The notes under the pieces: generated by a model | Told to the model about the DNA's origin: nothing | The model's database searches: none | Seen by the model: the letters and a program-made list of their open reading frames with translations, nothing else | From: Holothuria scabra | Taxonomy: Eukaryota; Echinodermata; Holothuroidea; Aspidochirotida; Holothuriidae | Direction: 5' to 3' | Length of the DNA: 64,000 bases | NCBI GenBank assembly: GCA_037179385.1 | Contig: CM074195.1 | Span: forward strand, 8,323,787 to 8,387,786 | Shown here: one piece after another, positions 13,101 to 28,100 of the stretch | Numbering within the stretch: position 1 is the first letter of the stretch | Layout: every line of letters begins with the position of its first letter | Translations under genes and position numbers: made by a program

Positions 13101-16100
13101 TGGTGGGGTAATCAAATTATACCCGACTTCCAGTTCAACTCATTCAAGCTTGCTCCAAGAAACCACAAGCTTGATAAGAGGCAGCTAGCAGAAGATATAA
13201 ACAAAGACAGAATAATACAAGTCAGATGTGCCACCGCTTATGAGGTGTGAAAGGCAAGCAGTGAGGCAAATTTTTATCTGGTTTTTGTTGACCTTCCTTC
13301 TCTGAAGTAAAAAGGTGTGGACAGAGGTTTTATAGGCAAAGAAATTTGACATGCAGAATGAACAGTTAGTAGCTAAGAAGCCAACAGGGGAAACACAACC
13401 TACACAAAAAAGTGCTGCTGGTGCCACATTAATATCATGGGGATTTTCTTACCCTATTATATATTTTACCAAAGTCCCCAACAAAAAAAAGGTGTGGTGG
13501 GGTAATCAAATTTTATCTGACTTCCTGCTTAACTCTATTCACGCACGCTCCAAGAAACCACAAGCTTGATAAAAGACAGCTAGCAGAAGATGTAAACAAA
13601 GGTGGAATAATACAGGTCAGATGTGACACTGTTTGAGAGATAGGAGAGGCAAGCAGTGTGACAACTTCTTGTCTAGTTGTTAATGAGGTCGTTCACTGAA
13701 GCAAAAAGGTGTGGACAGAGTTTTTATACAGTAGGAAGGGAAATTTAACATGTACGAAAACAAAACCACAAAACCAAAACTACAAAGCTATGAGTGCTAG
13801 AAAAACCAAACAACAAGGTCCTTAAAGAGTTGACAGAATGAGGACCAATGTGTTTGTAGATGGGTCTCTGATCCAACTAAAAAGAGGGAGGATCCAGTTA
13901 GAGGTATCAGTACAGAAGAAAGAAACAGATGGTTTAATTTAGTTGGTTGAGAATAGCATTCCACAGGCGAATGCTTAGGAGGGAATGGAATGTTCACAAA
14001 GGTTGTTCCTAATTTTGTAAAACATACAAAGATCAGCTAAGGCCCTACTTTACTGCAAGGACAGCCATTTAACAGAGAGGGAAATTTTTGTTGAGGGAAT
14101 GACACTTTAGCTATGATCACAGGGTAATTAAGTATGAACCAAACTGCACATCTTTAAACAATGTTATCTATACTCAACTTAGAGTAAGGATTCCAACACT
14201 TGGAAGCATAATAAAGATGAGGACAGACAGAAGCAAAGTAAGCAGTACTTTTTTATTTCCCTTGAACACATGTTAAGATTACAGGGAGATCTCTCGAAGC
14301 TAAAGGGAAAATGAGGATAAAAACATCAAGAAGGAGGCACCGCAGATCTTCTTGATGCATAAATTTGTTCTTTTTGAGGAATATGAGACCACTCTGGGAA
14401 AAACATGTTAAAACAACATCACTGCATTTTTGGGCAAAAGTGGTAAAGCAGCTCTCATTCTCCTCCCCCTCGCCCTTCCTAATCAAAACCCAGTAGGCTT
14501 ATCAAGATCATCATATGTACGAGTCTGATCTACTCACCTCCAAATGTGTGATATGGAGAGGATGATCCATAGGGTACGGGGAGACCGTCATGTCTGGCAG
14601 GGTGGCACTTTGGGAGGTATCAAAACCATGAGTTGATTGATTCGATGTGAAAGACTGCTGAAATCTGTTGAAAACAAGTATGTGGTAAAAAATTCATCAT
14701 GAATTTTATGATCAACTCATTTAAGTGCTTTCATAAATATGGAAATGTCATTTAACTCTCCACTAGATGTAAATCCAGGCATTAAAGTGTACCTCAAGTC
14801 AAAAAACTCAAAAATACATATTTAAGAGCATGAAAAATGAATTCTAACAGTCTAACTCTCATCTTCATATGACATTACTGAGCTGAGATATAAAATGTTG
14901 AAGTTTATTTACTTAAAACAAATTGGTCCATTGTGCAATAATTTGTGACTCTCTTGTTGTACAACTCACATAAAGTGCTTTGTTTCACTTTAAAATGAAA
15001 AATGTTTTTATGACCTTGAACACTTCTTGTTTGCTTGCACAGCATGTTGCAGAGAGAGGGCTTAATTAATTACATCACCTAATAAGAGTAAGAATGCTAT
15101 CACACCTTGGTACAAGGTGTAGTAACATTCGGAAAAACAAAGAAATACAGAGACTGTAATTTGAGTAGTACAAGAGTGACATCACAAATTATTGCGCAAT
15201 GTACCGTTTAAATTTGAGTGAATAAACTTCAACATTTTATATCTCAGCTCAGGAATGTCCTACGAAGATGGGAGTTGGACTGTTGAATTTCATTTTTCAT
15301 GGTCTTTAATATATATTTTTGAATGTTTTGACTTGAGGAATACTTCAAGTTCTTTATTTTCCAGGTGTGCTGAAAATCACACTCCTCCAGAAATGACAGT
15401 GTATGGCATGAGTGGAAAAAGTTGGGAAGCTGGTAGGTCCTTCCAAAATAATTTGGGCACATGGGGAAATTTGGGGTAATTTTTCTTCACTCCTGGGAAA
15501 TAATTTCACTTCCTTCCAGGAAAATCAATGTTTTTTCCAACCTTGGTATGCAGAAGGTGTGTTACTTTATCAACATTGATACATTTACCCTAGTGTAAAC
15601 CAACCTTTATCCAGCTGTGCAGGAAATCACATTCCTTGCAGAGATTTGAGGTGAAAGATGGTTTGCAATTGCACTTGCATGTCTCTAAATTCAAGGTCTG
15701 TGCATCCAATCTGAAATGGGATCTGCACAAGCACCATTCAAATATGTAACTCACACACTGAATCAATCCCACAAGATTTTGCACCAAAAGATCTCACTTA
15801 AAATACTTCCTCCACTATATATTTACAATGTAATATGACATACCTTCTTGGACTCCTGCCGACAGGCGGCTTGCCACTGAGAGGATGAGGCACTTCATTC
15901 AGCGCTGATCCATCACTGGTTTGTGATGGTAGGGACAGCATGGAAGGGTACTGTCCTGAAGATGGGGGCTTTGCTTCCTACAGATTAAAAGCAAAAATCA
16001 AATGATGTTAACACATTCTTCAGCTGACACTTTTTTCAGCTATCAATAAGTTTTATAATCTGAGATCCATGAGAATGTCCTCACAAACAAAAAGCTAGCT

Positions 16101-19100
16101 TTTATGTTGCAACTTTTCCACATCCCCTCCTTAAACTGAAGTTATGTGAAAATATTTTGAATAGGAGAAATCTCCCCCCCCCCCCCACCCAAAAGAGTAA
16201 CATTGCCTGTTTACTAATTACTTTTGCACTGTGAAGTAAAAACATAATCCTACCAATATCAGGGCTTCAAACATTTGGTACCCATTTAATGCCCACCAGG
16301 GCACAGCCTAACAACCTAGACCAACTTAAGTTGTCCAGTAATCAAACAGCTCTGCAAATCCTTTAAAACGTTTTTTTAAGGATTAAGAACAAAAAGATTT
16401 GATGAAATTTTCAAGCAGATATGAAGTCTGAATCCCAAAATATTAAACATGTTAAACAACTACAGCCCCCCCCCCTTTGGGCAGCGTTTGCAGCCCACAG
16501 CGTTTCCTGCCTGTCGTAAAAGGCGACAAAACAGATGGACTTGCACAGTGTTTGATCTGTGTCTGAGACTGAAACTGAACTGTTTAACCTAGTTGACATT
16601 ATGTAACACATTTGCATTGTTGTCACTAAATTTCTAACTAATTTCATAAAAAACAGAAAGTTTACTACTTCATTTCCCCAATTAAACTAATACACTTTTT
16701 ACACCACATGTTTACTACTGTTACTGCAGAGACAGACCAACTCCCTTGAAAAATGGATTATCATTTTTTACAGGGACTTAATACCACTGCAACTTTGCAG
16801 AAGTTAGGTGCACAATGTCATTATTTTTAGGGTTTCCATGAAGGGGGAGAGGGTCTTAAAGGGTTGATTTGTCCCCTCTTCTTTCTAGAAGAAGGGTAGT
16901 AAAATCCCCCATTGTCATTTTCGTAAAAATAAAAAATTGTATCTTGGTTTCTTACTTTATGAAGTGGACACCTTTGCATTGCATGGATGTTTGAAATCGC
17001 ATGAATATACAGCCTTTAAAGCCCTTCAAATTGCACCTTACAGGGGCCTTACAGGGGCCTAAGTAAATTTTTTCCCCCACCCCCTGAACCAACCTGTAAC
17101 TTTCACCAAGGGTACCATCAATTTGGACCTGAGGTTTGACAGTAATAAATATCCCCCCTTTGAGTTTCTGGTAAAACCCCTGTTTTAATTTGTGACACAC
17201 ATCCACATAGATGCAACAATTTAGTTTCAGAACCCTGCCCCAAGGATTTCAAAAAATGCTGATAATCTGAAACACTTTCACCAACTCTAACCAGAAAGCC
17301 AAAAGGCTTCGTGATTCCTTGCCACTGAAATGTAAGGCCTTTTTTCACATTGACATTGCTTTGCAATGTTTTTCAATTAACAGGGCTAAATAATGTGCAC
17401 ACAAAGTACACATGCAAGGCATCCAATCTTCCTACATAGCGATCCCTCTTGCCCGTTGTGAACCCAAATAACATTTGACCTCCACCAAAAACTTCTGGGA
17501 CCATGTATTCACTATGTGCTATCTACATGAAAAGTTACAGGACCCTACAAGTGACCTTTCTTGAAAGACTGTGCAGGAAAGCTTGTCAGGCTTTGAACTT
17601 GCTGACAAATGAACTTTGACCTTTGGGAAAATCAATAGGGATCATCTACTCAATACAACCAACCCACACACCAAATATGAGCATAGTCACATGTACCGTT
17701 CTCGAGATAACGTGTTTACTAAGTTTTGACCTATTGACCTCTCGTGACCCCAAATGACCTTTAACCATCACCAAAAACAGTAGGGATCATCTACTCAATA
17801 TGGCCAATGCACACAAAAAATATGAGCATAGTCACACTTAATGCCATTTCCGGCGGTCTGGGAGGCATTTTGGGCTGAAATTTTCGCACATTTCATGTCA
17901 ATTCATGATGACTGGGAGGTTTTGCCCCCGTCTAAAAATTTTTCCCCCCCCTGACTTTTTTTCTGCAGACGCCCATGGGAATTGCACTAAATATTCTATA
18001 GACTACGAACTGCGGGCTTGCGGCGTAGTTGATCTAGTCTGTGTACGTTCACTGCAATGAATTTGTTGAATATTTTATGTTCAACAAAATGATCTGTATT
18101 TTATTTAAGTGCATATCGAGAACTTTTACCTCTTTACTGTTGAAATGATGAAATACTTGTTATCGGTTGCCATTATCGGAGACAGCCTTCATTTGTGCCG
18201 ATACCGATATCTTACCCATAATGCCATTATGGGCCGATACCGATAATACCTATCGGTTATCGGCTCAACACTACATGTTTACAAGCAATTTGTAAGGAAT
18301 TTACCTATTGACCTCTCGTGACCCCAAATGACCTTTGACCTCCACCAAAAAACAATAGGGATCATCTACTCAATATGACCAACCCACACACCACATATAA
18401 GCATAATCACATGTACCATTCTCGAGATATCGTGTTTACAAGGTTTTGACTTTTTGAACTCTCGTGACCCAAATGACCTTTGACCTCCACCAAAAAACAA
18501 TAGGGATCATCTACTCAATATGACCGACCCACACACCACATATGAGCATAATAACATGTACCATTCTCGAGATATCGTGTTTACAAGGTTTTGACCTTTT
18601 GACCTCTCGTGACCCCAAATGACCTTTGACCACCACCAAAGAACAATAGGGATCATCTAATTAATATGACCACCGCACACACCACATATGAGCATAATCA
18701 CATGTACCATTCTCGAGATGTCGTGTTTACAAGGTTTTGACCTTTTGACCTCTCGTGACCCCAAATGACCTTTGATCTCCACCAAAAACAATAGGGATCA
18801 TCTACTCAATATGGCCAATGCACACACTAAATATGAGATTAGTCACACTTACTCTTCTTGAGATACCATGTTTACGAGCAATTTCTAAGGAATTTACCTA
18901 TTGACCTCTCGTGACCCCAAATGACCTTTGACCTCCACGAAAATTGATAGGGATCATCTACTCAATATGACCAACCCACACACCAAATATGAGCATAGTC
19001 ACATGTACCGTTCTCAAGATATCGTGTTTACAAGGATTTGACCTTTTGACCTCTCGTGACCCCAAATGACCTTTGATCTCCACCAAAAACAATAGGAATC

Positions 19101-22100
19101 ATCTACTCAATATGGCCAATGCACACACCAAATATGAGGATAGTCACACTTACTCTTCTTGAGATACCGTGTTTACAAGCAATTTCTAAGGAATTTACCT
19201 ATTGACCTCTCTTGACCCCAAATGACCTTTGACCTAAAAGGAAATTGATAGGGATCATCTACTTAATATGTCCAACCCACACACAAAATATGAGCATAGT
19301 CACATGTACCGTTCTCAAGATATCGTGTTTACAAGGTTTTAACCTTTTGACCTCTCGTGACCCCAGATGACCTTTGATCTCCACCAAAAACAATAGGGAT
19401 CATCTACTTAATATGACCATCCCACACACCAAATATGAGGTTAGTCACACTTACCCTTCTTGAGATATCGTGTTTACAAGCCAAAGCGTCACATACATAC
19501 ACACACACATACATACACACACACATACACACACACACACATACACACACACGACATCACCATCGCATAGATTCCTTGGCCTACGGCAAGGAATCAAAAA
19601 GGAGCATAATGTTATGGATTGCTTCATAACAAGGGTCAGGCCTTTCATCACAACAATACTCAAGCTGGATGACATGAAAGAGAAAACCAGTGTTAGAGCT
19701 TGGTTTCAGAACTAGGGAAAGAAATTCTCTTTCCTGCCAAAAAAAAATTCTACAAGGGATTTTATATTTTAAAAGATGAAAAGACACACACTGACAATAA
19801 CTGAATGGATTGACTTGTAAAAACAATGAAGGAATTTCCCTCCTAGAACATTAAACTCTACCGAATTTCAAAAGTCAGGTGAGGAAATTATGTAATCATG
19901 CATTTTACTGCAAACACTGGTGAAAATTTTTCAGTATTTGTCCATATCAAACAACAGTGAAATGTTACAATATAAAGCTGTAGGCACAAATTTACAAATG
20001 ATTTTGACTATCAATGAAAAACATTTCGGAAACTTCAAAAGAAGGTTCTGAGTGAACAAATGAAGTCCAGTCCGATGATAGCCCTGTCTATAGATGGTCT
20101 GGCCAGAATCCTGTGAAAGGTTATTTCACATACATTTTAGTACACAAGTGCAGATGAAAACATTTGAAATAAGACCAAAACCACAGTAATAATTATTAAA
20201 AAAAGACTAATGAGTTAGATAGTTGGTCTTAGACCTTATGGTTTAACATATCAAAGCCAATAACTATTTTTCCATTTGTGGGGCAAAGACTAATACGACC
20301 AGACTACTGTACATCAAAGGCAGAACACACAAAATGCTACAAGGTGATATTTTATCCCTTTCTGTATCACCTAGATGAAAAGACCACTCTCACACCAACA
20401 CCAGAAGATTAAATTCTTCCCATTAAAGTTTTTTTCTTCTAGCCCCCTCCCCCCTCCCTCCAATTTCTTTACAAAACATCTACCTGACAAACTTACTATT
20501 CAAAGTTTAAGTAACTTCCATGGGGTTCAAGAAAACTGACCTAAAATTATTCTACTGAACATTTCCATTTTTCTATTTCCTCGCCAACTTTTGGACCACA
20601 AATGGATCAAGGTCAAGTAGCTGAGAAACAATGATTTTGATAAAGTGTTATTGACCCAGTTTGTCAAAGTTGGGAGAGGATGGGATCCAATCAGGTCATG
20701 TCACTGAGGTTTACCATGCAGCCTTTAGTCAGAATTGTGTCCTAGTTGATACTGGGGACAACCTTATGATCTACATCACAGCACAAAGCCTTAAAACATA
20801 TGTTACTTTGGGCCCCCTCAAGGCCCTTACAAAGTCATATATAGCATGCAAATGTTTCCAGCTAAAGTATTTTGTAGCACGTGTGCACTCTACCTGCATG
20901 TCACTTGCACAGGTCTATTTAATTTTTAACCTATCTTTTTCTTTTTTAAAGTTGCTTTAAAATTGCTCTGAAGGTACAGTACCCCTTGCAATTTTGGCTG
21001 TATTTTGGTTTGAAACTTTCAATAACAGTGAAAAGAAAATCTGGCTTACAGGCCCTGTGTGAGTGATGCAGATGAATTCCACAATGAAGAAGATTCCCCA
21101 ATTCTGCAAATGTTCACAATCACCATCAGGGCTCGTAAAAATGCTTATTTCACAAAAAGAAGGGAAAATTATTTCCTGGGAAAAGAGTACAATTTCCCAC
21201 AATTCTGTCTACATTTCCAAGTATAGAAAAGGGAAATTTCACTCTAATTGCCAAAACTTCCCTCAAAATGTCCAAACTTCCCAGGAATTGGAGCCTCCCA
21301 GCTTCCCAACTCTTTCCACCCATGATTACAACACAACAGAAACATTAACAAATCTAAAAATGCATGACTATCCAGTGGACGTTTGTTCTTTTTCTTGCAT
21401 GAGTTAGATAGAATAGGTGTGTGCGTGTGATGTGACTGGGTGTTCTTCCATCTTTGCTTTTCTCGCATAAGTTAAAGGCATATTCCAGTGGCTTTGGACT
21501 TGGGTCTCATAAGAAAGACAAAAATATCCCACACAATGTCCTTCTAAAACCATATCACGATACCATTTTTTCTAACTCGAGATACATATCCCTTAATTAA
21601 AGGATACATATATTTGTTATATAAAGACTTCCAGTTTTCAACAAAACCATTGAAAGTTCTGGAATGTGGGCACATTGTGTCAGAATTCTTTTGTTGTTCT
21701 TTATATTTAACTGTCCTGCTTGTAATTGAAATTTGATACTGTTGGAATGTTTGAATATATCTTTTATTGTAGATCTAGCATTACCCTACACCAAATGTAG
21801 GGTATAGTAAACAATGTTGCTTATATTCCCTGCAGTGGCATCAAAATTACAAATTACATACTGTAACTTTAAAGCAATGGCAAATTAATGTGCCATGATG
21901 ACATCACAGATTTCCCACAATGCATTAGATCTCACAAAAATTGCATTTCTTTGAAAATATTATCTTTTGAACCTTATGCTATTGAGATGCAGTATTCACC
22001 TCCTAAAGGAGAAAAATTTTCTGCATATTTTAAAGTCAATGAATTTTGTCTCTGGAAAATGCCTTTAAATAAAATGGGTGTGTGCATATGTGATGAAAGT

Positions 22101-25100
22101 GCTCCTTCCCATAAGTTATCTGTGGTGAAAGTATGTGTTAATAAAATGATTCACTTGTACAGTTTATAATTATGTTAAGACACACACACACACACCAGTC
22201 TTACCAGTGACCCCGGTGGGAAGGGGCTATCACTCCCTGACAGGGGTGAGATCGGCCGAGATCCTCCTTCCCTCTGAGAATGATAAAACCATATAAGGAT
22301 GCAAGCACTACACTTACTGAAATAATCAAATTATACCTCACAGCAAACAAAATATATATGACATCACTCGGTTGGCCCTTGCAGCAGGCAAAATTTATCC
22401 AAAATGATGGAAAAGGGAGAGAGATAAATCTAAAAAATTACAAAAACCATCCTTCTCTCGAAAGTCATTTCCAACAAAAGCCCAAAATGAAATTCCCTGT
22501 GATATCAACAAAACCTATGTGGATTCCCACTCTGACACACACCTCCTATTTAGTACATATGCAATTTCACAACTTCCCTACAAGTTCATTTGGCAAAAGT
22601 TTTTTAGCACCCTGATGGCACCCTCCCAGTCCATAGAGGGCGACATGTTAGAAACCATCTTCCTCTCTCTCTCTCTCCATTTTGCCCAGTTTGGAATAAG
22701 ATCTATTTCTGTCTTGGTCTCATGCCAGATTAACTTTCAGGAGAGTTGGAGAAGTACATAGAAGGTGATAAGGAGCTAAACAAACTTTTTTCAAAAGCCC
22801 AAGATAAAATTTAACTCCAAATGTTCCCTCTGCTCTGACTGAAAATAAACTTTTCAATCCTGTATTCATCAGCTAGTCATTACTGAAGATACAAAGTGCA
22901 TGAACTGTGAAGAATTTTGTTAATCTAACCATGAGAAGTTTTTACATTTTATGATGAAAAATTTAGACACTTCAAAAACAGTATAACATTTTTGAATATC
23001 ACTGTATTTAAAAACAATGAACCTGGTAAAAATGGGTGGTATTAGACTCCCTCCCCTCCACCATGGGCCATAAGCTGTGGAACATGCCCATGGCATTCCT
23101 TTACTGTTGTAAGAGGCCAGACTTTCATCATATTTGAACCGTATTCCAGACCAAACTTGGACTTGGTGCTGCTTCCCAACCATAATCAACCTTCACTCTT
23201 TTATCTTTTGGATGCTACATTACACATTCGTGTTGTTGTGTCATTAAATCTCATCTAGCTACCTGGCAGGCTACTGTCCCTTAATAACTGACATATTTAA
23301 AGAATGAAAAGAATGAGTATATATAGCGTATGTAAAATCTAAAATTATGAAGATCTATATTGACCATGTAAAAGACTTTCTAAAATGAATTTGTTCCTGC
23401 AAATTCTCTTTTTCTAGTTCAGATGTAAAATATTAAAATATTTTCAATAATCTGAAAAAAGTTCATTGTGCATGACAGTCAATCATCAATCATTCAAGCA
23501 CTGAGCATAATGTGACAGTTTCCTTGTACAGTATACACTATGTGTTTTTTTTTTAACTTAGGAGTTACAGTAAATAAACTTAATTTACTTACAAATTTGA
23601 AAATTTAAAAATCTTTTTTGCATAGCATGTTACATGGAGAGAGACTATGACAATCAAGTCAACCTTCACATCAATGAAAATTTGTTACAAGGTCTGGTAG
23701 TTTTTGAACCAAAAAAAAATAAAGGAACCCCCCCCCACAAAAAAAAAAAAAAGACAGTATCTTTTGAAGTGCAAGAGTTATATCACAAATTGCAGGGCAA
23801 CTTCCTAAATTGACTGAATAAGCTTCAACATTTTATATCTCAGTTCAGATTTATCCAGTGCAAATGACACTTAGAACAATTGAACTAATTTTACAAGCTT
23901 TGTTGCATATCATTTTGAAGTTTGAAGCAATTAAGCATGTTAAAAAATGTGATTCACTGTAAAAGATACCTTTAATTTGAAGTTGAAGTTGATAGTCCCT
24001 CCCCCTGTTTGCTTAAGATCACCATCGGCACCTTCTGGGTTAGAGTATATTAATACTTGATCAGGGTTGTGAGCCACACCTCCCTGCATCTTGACAGAGA
24101 ATTCTTTTGATGTTTCAGACAAGTCTGGAGCCCATGCTGCCCAACGGATGAAGAAACTCTGTGTCTGTGATCGCCGCACACTACTCGCCAACTGACGGTT
24201 CATGAGTAAAAATTAAAAAAGTGATATTAATACCAGCCAGAGGTGTCATGATAGAGGTTGCACAAATTCATCAGTCTAAAAAATTTTAACTTACCGTAGA
24301 CTAGAGGTGCCCAGCATTTTTGAGTGAAAAGGTGAGAAATATGGAATGACAAATTGACAGGGCCGCATTTAATCAATGACCTGCTGTTGATTCAAACCTT
24401 TGATTCTGAAGTTGTTAAAGCAATATAAATATTTATTCACCAAATTGTGATCTCAAATGAGGGACGGGGGGCTAAGTCATAGAGAAAAAAGGGTGTGGGT
24501 GGGTTAGGTGTGATTCTCTGCTCAATATATATTTTATCATGCCAGAAAGACTACCATATAGGACCACACTTAACAGTTCATGGTGAGCATGCGTAAAATC
24601 TTGAAAAAACGCAAACCTAACAACAGCTGAAAATGGCAGGTCCTTAGTTTGTACTCCCAAGTAGAATCTGAGCACTAGATGGCTTTTCAGCTTTTTATAC
24701 AATGAGGGTAACCATGCAAAAGCACCCTTAAATATTCTTTAGTACAAAATTTATGCTAAATTTTACCCATGCATTATTTAAGATGAGGCAAAAAGCCCCC
24801 CCCCCCCCTTGGATGTACTTTTTTTACTGACGTTACTCATTGAGGTACCTGGCATCGGTGGTTTGCGACTAATTTCTCTATGTTTGGTGCTAGGTTTGTG
24901 ATAGCCATTCACATTTTATTTCATTTTCCCTTGAGACATCTCACAGGCCACAAAAGTCATTGGCAAGCCACATGTTGCATGAAGGAGTAAATTGCCTCTC
25001 CTGCTCTAGAGGAACCTATATCTAGTTTCATTTCATTCCTTCTCCTCTTCCCTTTGTAAGAAATGATGGCAATAAGGCTTCCTTCTCTAAGTTACAATGT

Positions 25101-28100
25101 GATGTGAAGCAGAGACTATTTCCCATTTCCATTATCATCATTTTGCCTGATATTTTTGTTTAAGATCAAAATCCAAACCATGTCCTCTCCCCCTACACAC
25201 TGGGGGACCCCCTTCATGCTACATATCGTCCCCTTTCTGGCGTACTTACGAATTGCAAATTGGCATAGTGACGAATGTGCAAATTTGGCAATTTTGGCGT
25301 AGTGACGAATGTATTTTTTGCGGTAATCTGTTCATCTCAGCCTTAAAAATTGCAAAGACTTTGTAAAATATATCATTTTCTAAAATTCCAAACATAAAAG
25401 CGATGAATATGGCGAAAATTCTCCAAATAAGACAACATTTGTCACTATGTGAAACACAAGATCCACAGATTCATGAAATTCTTGATTTTGCGATTCGTCA
25501 GTACGTCAGTACGCCAGAAAGGGGACGATATGATGCACACCAGTAGTATTGATGCCAATGCCAACAACAGCAGCAGCAATGTTACCAATGCACACCAAAC
25601 TCAAAATCAGCACCACTACATTCTTTAATACCTTCTTATCCTGGTCTGAGATAGGCATTGATACAATGTACTCCAGCAGAAACACAACCACAAACAGAGG
25701 ATCATCAACTAAGGACTTCAACTGAATCTTACTCTTCACTTGCAGAGATGTAATCAGGCTTTCTCTGTGAAAAAAAAAAAAAAACAATGTTTAGGTGCAT
25801 TCAAATTATTTAAAACATATTGTTCATAAAAAAAAAACCTTCCAAAAGTCTGATGTCCTACAAAAGCAAGAATGCATAATGTCATATTTAAAGTTAGTTA
25901 AATGATGTTTTGCAGCTCAGTTTCAACCAAATTGGTCCAAGTCAGGCAGGCTACAGCCTTTTCTCCAGCTGTGACTTACTGACTTGTTTTCCTAACAGTA
26001 AATCACATTTATTACAGATGAAAACTAGATGCCTAACAAAACTTGCCACACAAAACTAACTCATGTAAATGTTACAAAATGGAGATGTCCAAAAGAGAGG
26101 TAAACAATAGAGGCTTTTCACATGACGTCATAATACTCTCCGGCGGCCATGTTGGAGTACACGTAACTACGTAGTTGACCACACGGGACGCGCTTGCTCG
26201 TTGAATGTGTACACGCCGTGCATACCACAATGCACTCTGTGCAGTGCGTTCGGCACAAAGCCACGTGTATTTGGCATGATTGTCCTCCAGCATGGCGGTT
26301 CCGTGACGTAATTGCAAAGCCTCTATATAATTTTCCAAGGCCTCAGGGGTTGGATTTTGAAGCATGCAAGTGCCCATCACACACCATCACTCTCCTCAAA
26401 TCATTGTGAGGAGTGTGATACTTTGCACACCTTGATGAAGACAGGAGCTCATGCAAATCTATAAAAGCTTGACAAGACAGCACACCTACAGTACCACATT
26501 CCTTAGAAGAGTTGTTTTTGTTTCCCTGAAGAGTATTTTAATGAGGGGGAGGTGTTTTCATTTGGGAGAGGGGGAAGAAGTATAAAAAGAAATGCATTAA
26601 GGCCATGGTAATTTCTTGTCTTCTACAAAGTGGACATTGTGCTATAGGATGTCCCCCTTAACCTTGGCTACTAGGGTTGGGCGGTATACCGGTATTGATG
26701 TGAATACCGGTACTAGAGGTACAGGTAATAAAAATACCTAAGATTTTTGGTGTGTTTCCAATACCGGCACTTGAAAAAATTACCCTGGAAAGGTCAAGAT
26801 AGGAAACAGGAGTATTAATTACGATTGTGCATGACTGTAAAGAAATGTGGTAAACAAAGTCAAAGCAGAGGTTTCTGCACGGTAATAATGCAATCATATG
26901 CCCAGCTGCATCAAAGTACAGAATAACACCGGTGTCATGCACAGTTTAGGTTCCTCCCCACCTGACTTTCCTACCCGAGATTTGAGAACCGGTGCTGCCT
27001 CAATACCGGTTCAGTTAGCTTTACAGTACCGGTACCAATATTTTCATTGTACCGAACAACCCTGTTGGCTACTGACTTGCCAGTATTACCTGGATCCAGA
27101 CAGTCCACCACGCTGCTTTCCTTTAGACGCCCCCCTGTTTCCCCCTCTTGTAGAATCACCAGCATCCAACATGACTATCTGAGGTTTGTTGACATATTCC
27201 CAGCCATTGTGAGGACAGACATGAAGACGTCTCTCAGCCACCTTAACCGATCCTCTGTCTGTTGAAATATTTTCCTGGAAAAAAAGGAAATTCATACACA
27301 AATAAGAAATGATGGTAACCAAATTTCAAGAAATTGATGATTTACCAAGACCAAGAAAGCTAGTAACAAGACCCCACCCCCCAAAAAAAAATTTTTTTGC
27401 CCAAATGGAATCACTTTCACACTTACTTTGTACAAGTGAAAAGAAATTGTGTTGGTATTTATACATTTTTAAGAGGGGAGGTTGGGTATGAGATTTACCA
27501 GACTGGTTCTTCAGGAGGTAACATTGATACAAAAGTGCATAAAAAACACTTAAATCTTTCTTTTTCCTAAGGACATTGGGAATACCATTTCTTTCTCCAT
27601 CACAACTGTAACACCTTGTTTCACAACCAAATGTACATAAAAAGCTGCTTTTTCATTTTTGGGTAAAAAACAGCAAAAAATGCATCTGCTTTCAATTATA
27701 ATAACTAACACAAAAGAGAGTTGCCGCTATTATTTGTTTTATAATTGATTACAGTAAAAATTATGAAGGATGATTTTGTCATGAGTAAAACCAGCTGGAT
27801 GCTCTCCATGTCATACCTTCATGTTTTAATTCAGGGAAATGTAAATAATTCCCAAACATCCCACTGACCACACTGCTCACTGACTGATTGCACTGTGTCA
27901 ACATTAGACAAGTAGCACAATGCCTCCTTGTGTAGTCACAGTATAGACGAATCCAATTAGCACTTGTTTTTGGTGACTGTAGGCAGCCATTAGTGGGGTC
28001 CATCAGCCTTTAAATGTCTTCATTTATTGTCCACGTGAATTTCAAATCTTCATATTCAGTGAAGTTTAGACAATCAAGGTACACTTCAGTGTACAACCAT

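Larger units (their letters stand above)
16000..23969. other. Long NPHP4 intron (between coding exons 9 and 10)
   Basis: Outside the listed array, microsatellite, MITE family B copy and fold-back relative, this 8-kb intron shows no supported exon. A GC-rich stretch at 22195-22275 with short inverted motifs and C-runs near 16171 and 23727 was noted, without assignment. Confidence 0.7.

Noticed and set aside
19435..19715. ORFs rich in HTHTHT or VCVCVC
   Set aside because: Translations of a CA microsatellite.
20040..20120. Possible minus-strand exon ([32 protein letters not shown])
   Set aside because: The acceptor is good but no GT donor follows in frame, and exons 9 and 10 of NPHP4 already join in phase without it.
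22195..22275. Possible tRNA or small RNA in a GC-rich patch
   Set aside because: No A/B box pair or cloverleaf could be laid out by eye.
25506..25631. Extension of the exon 8 frame beyond the donor ([20 protein letters not shown])
   Set aside because: Hydrophobic text could pass for a membrane segment, but it is past a good donor, absent from NPHP4 relatives, and the shorter exon joins exon 9 in phase.
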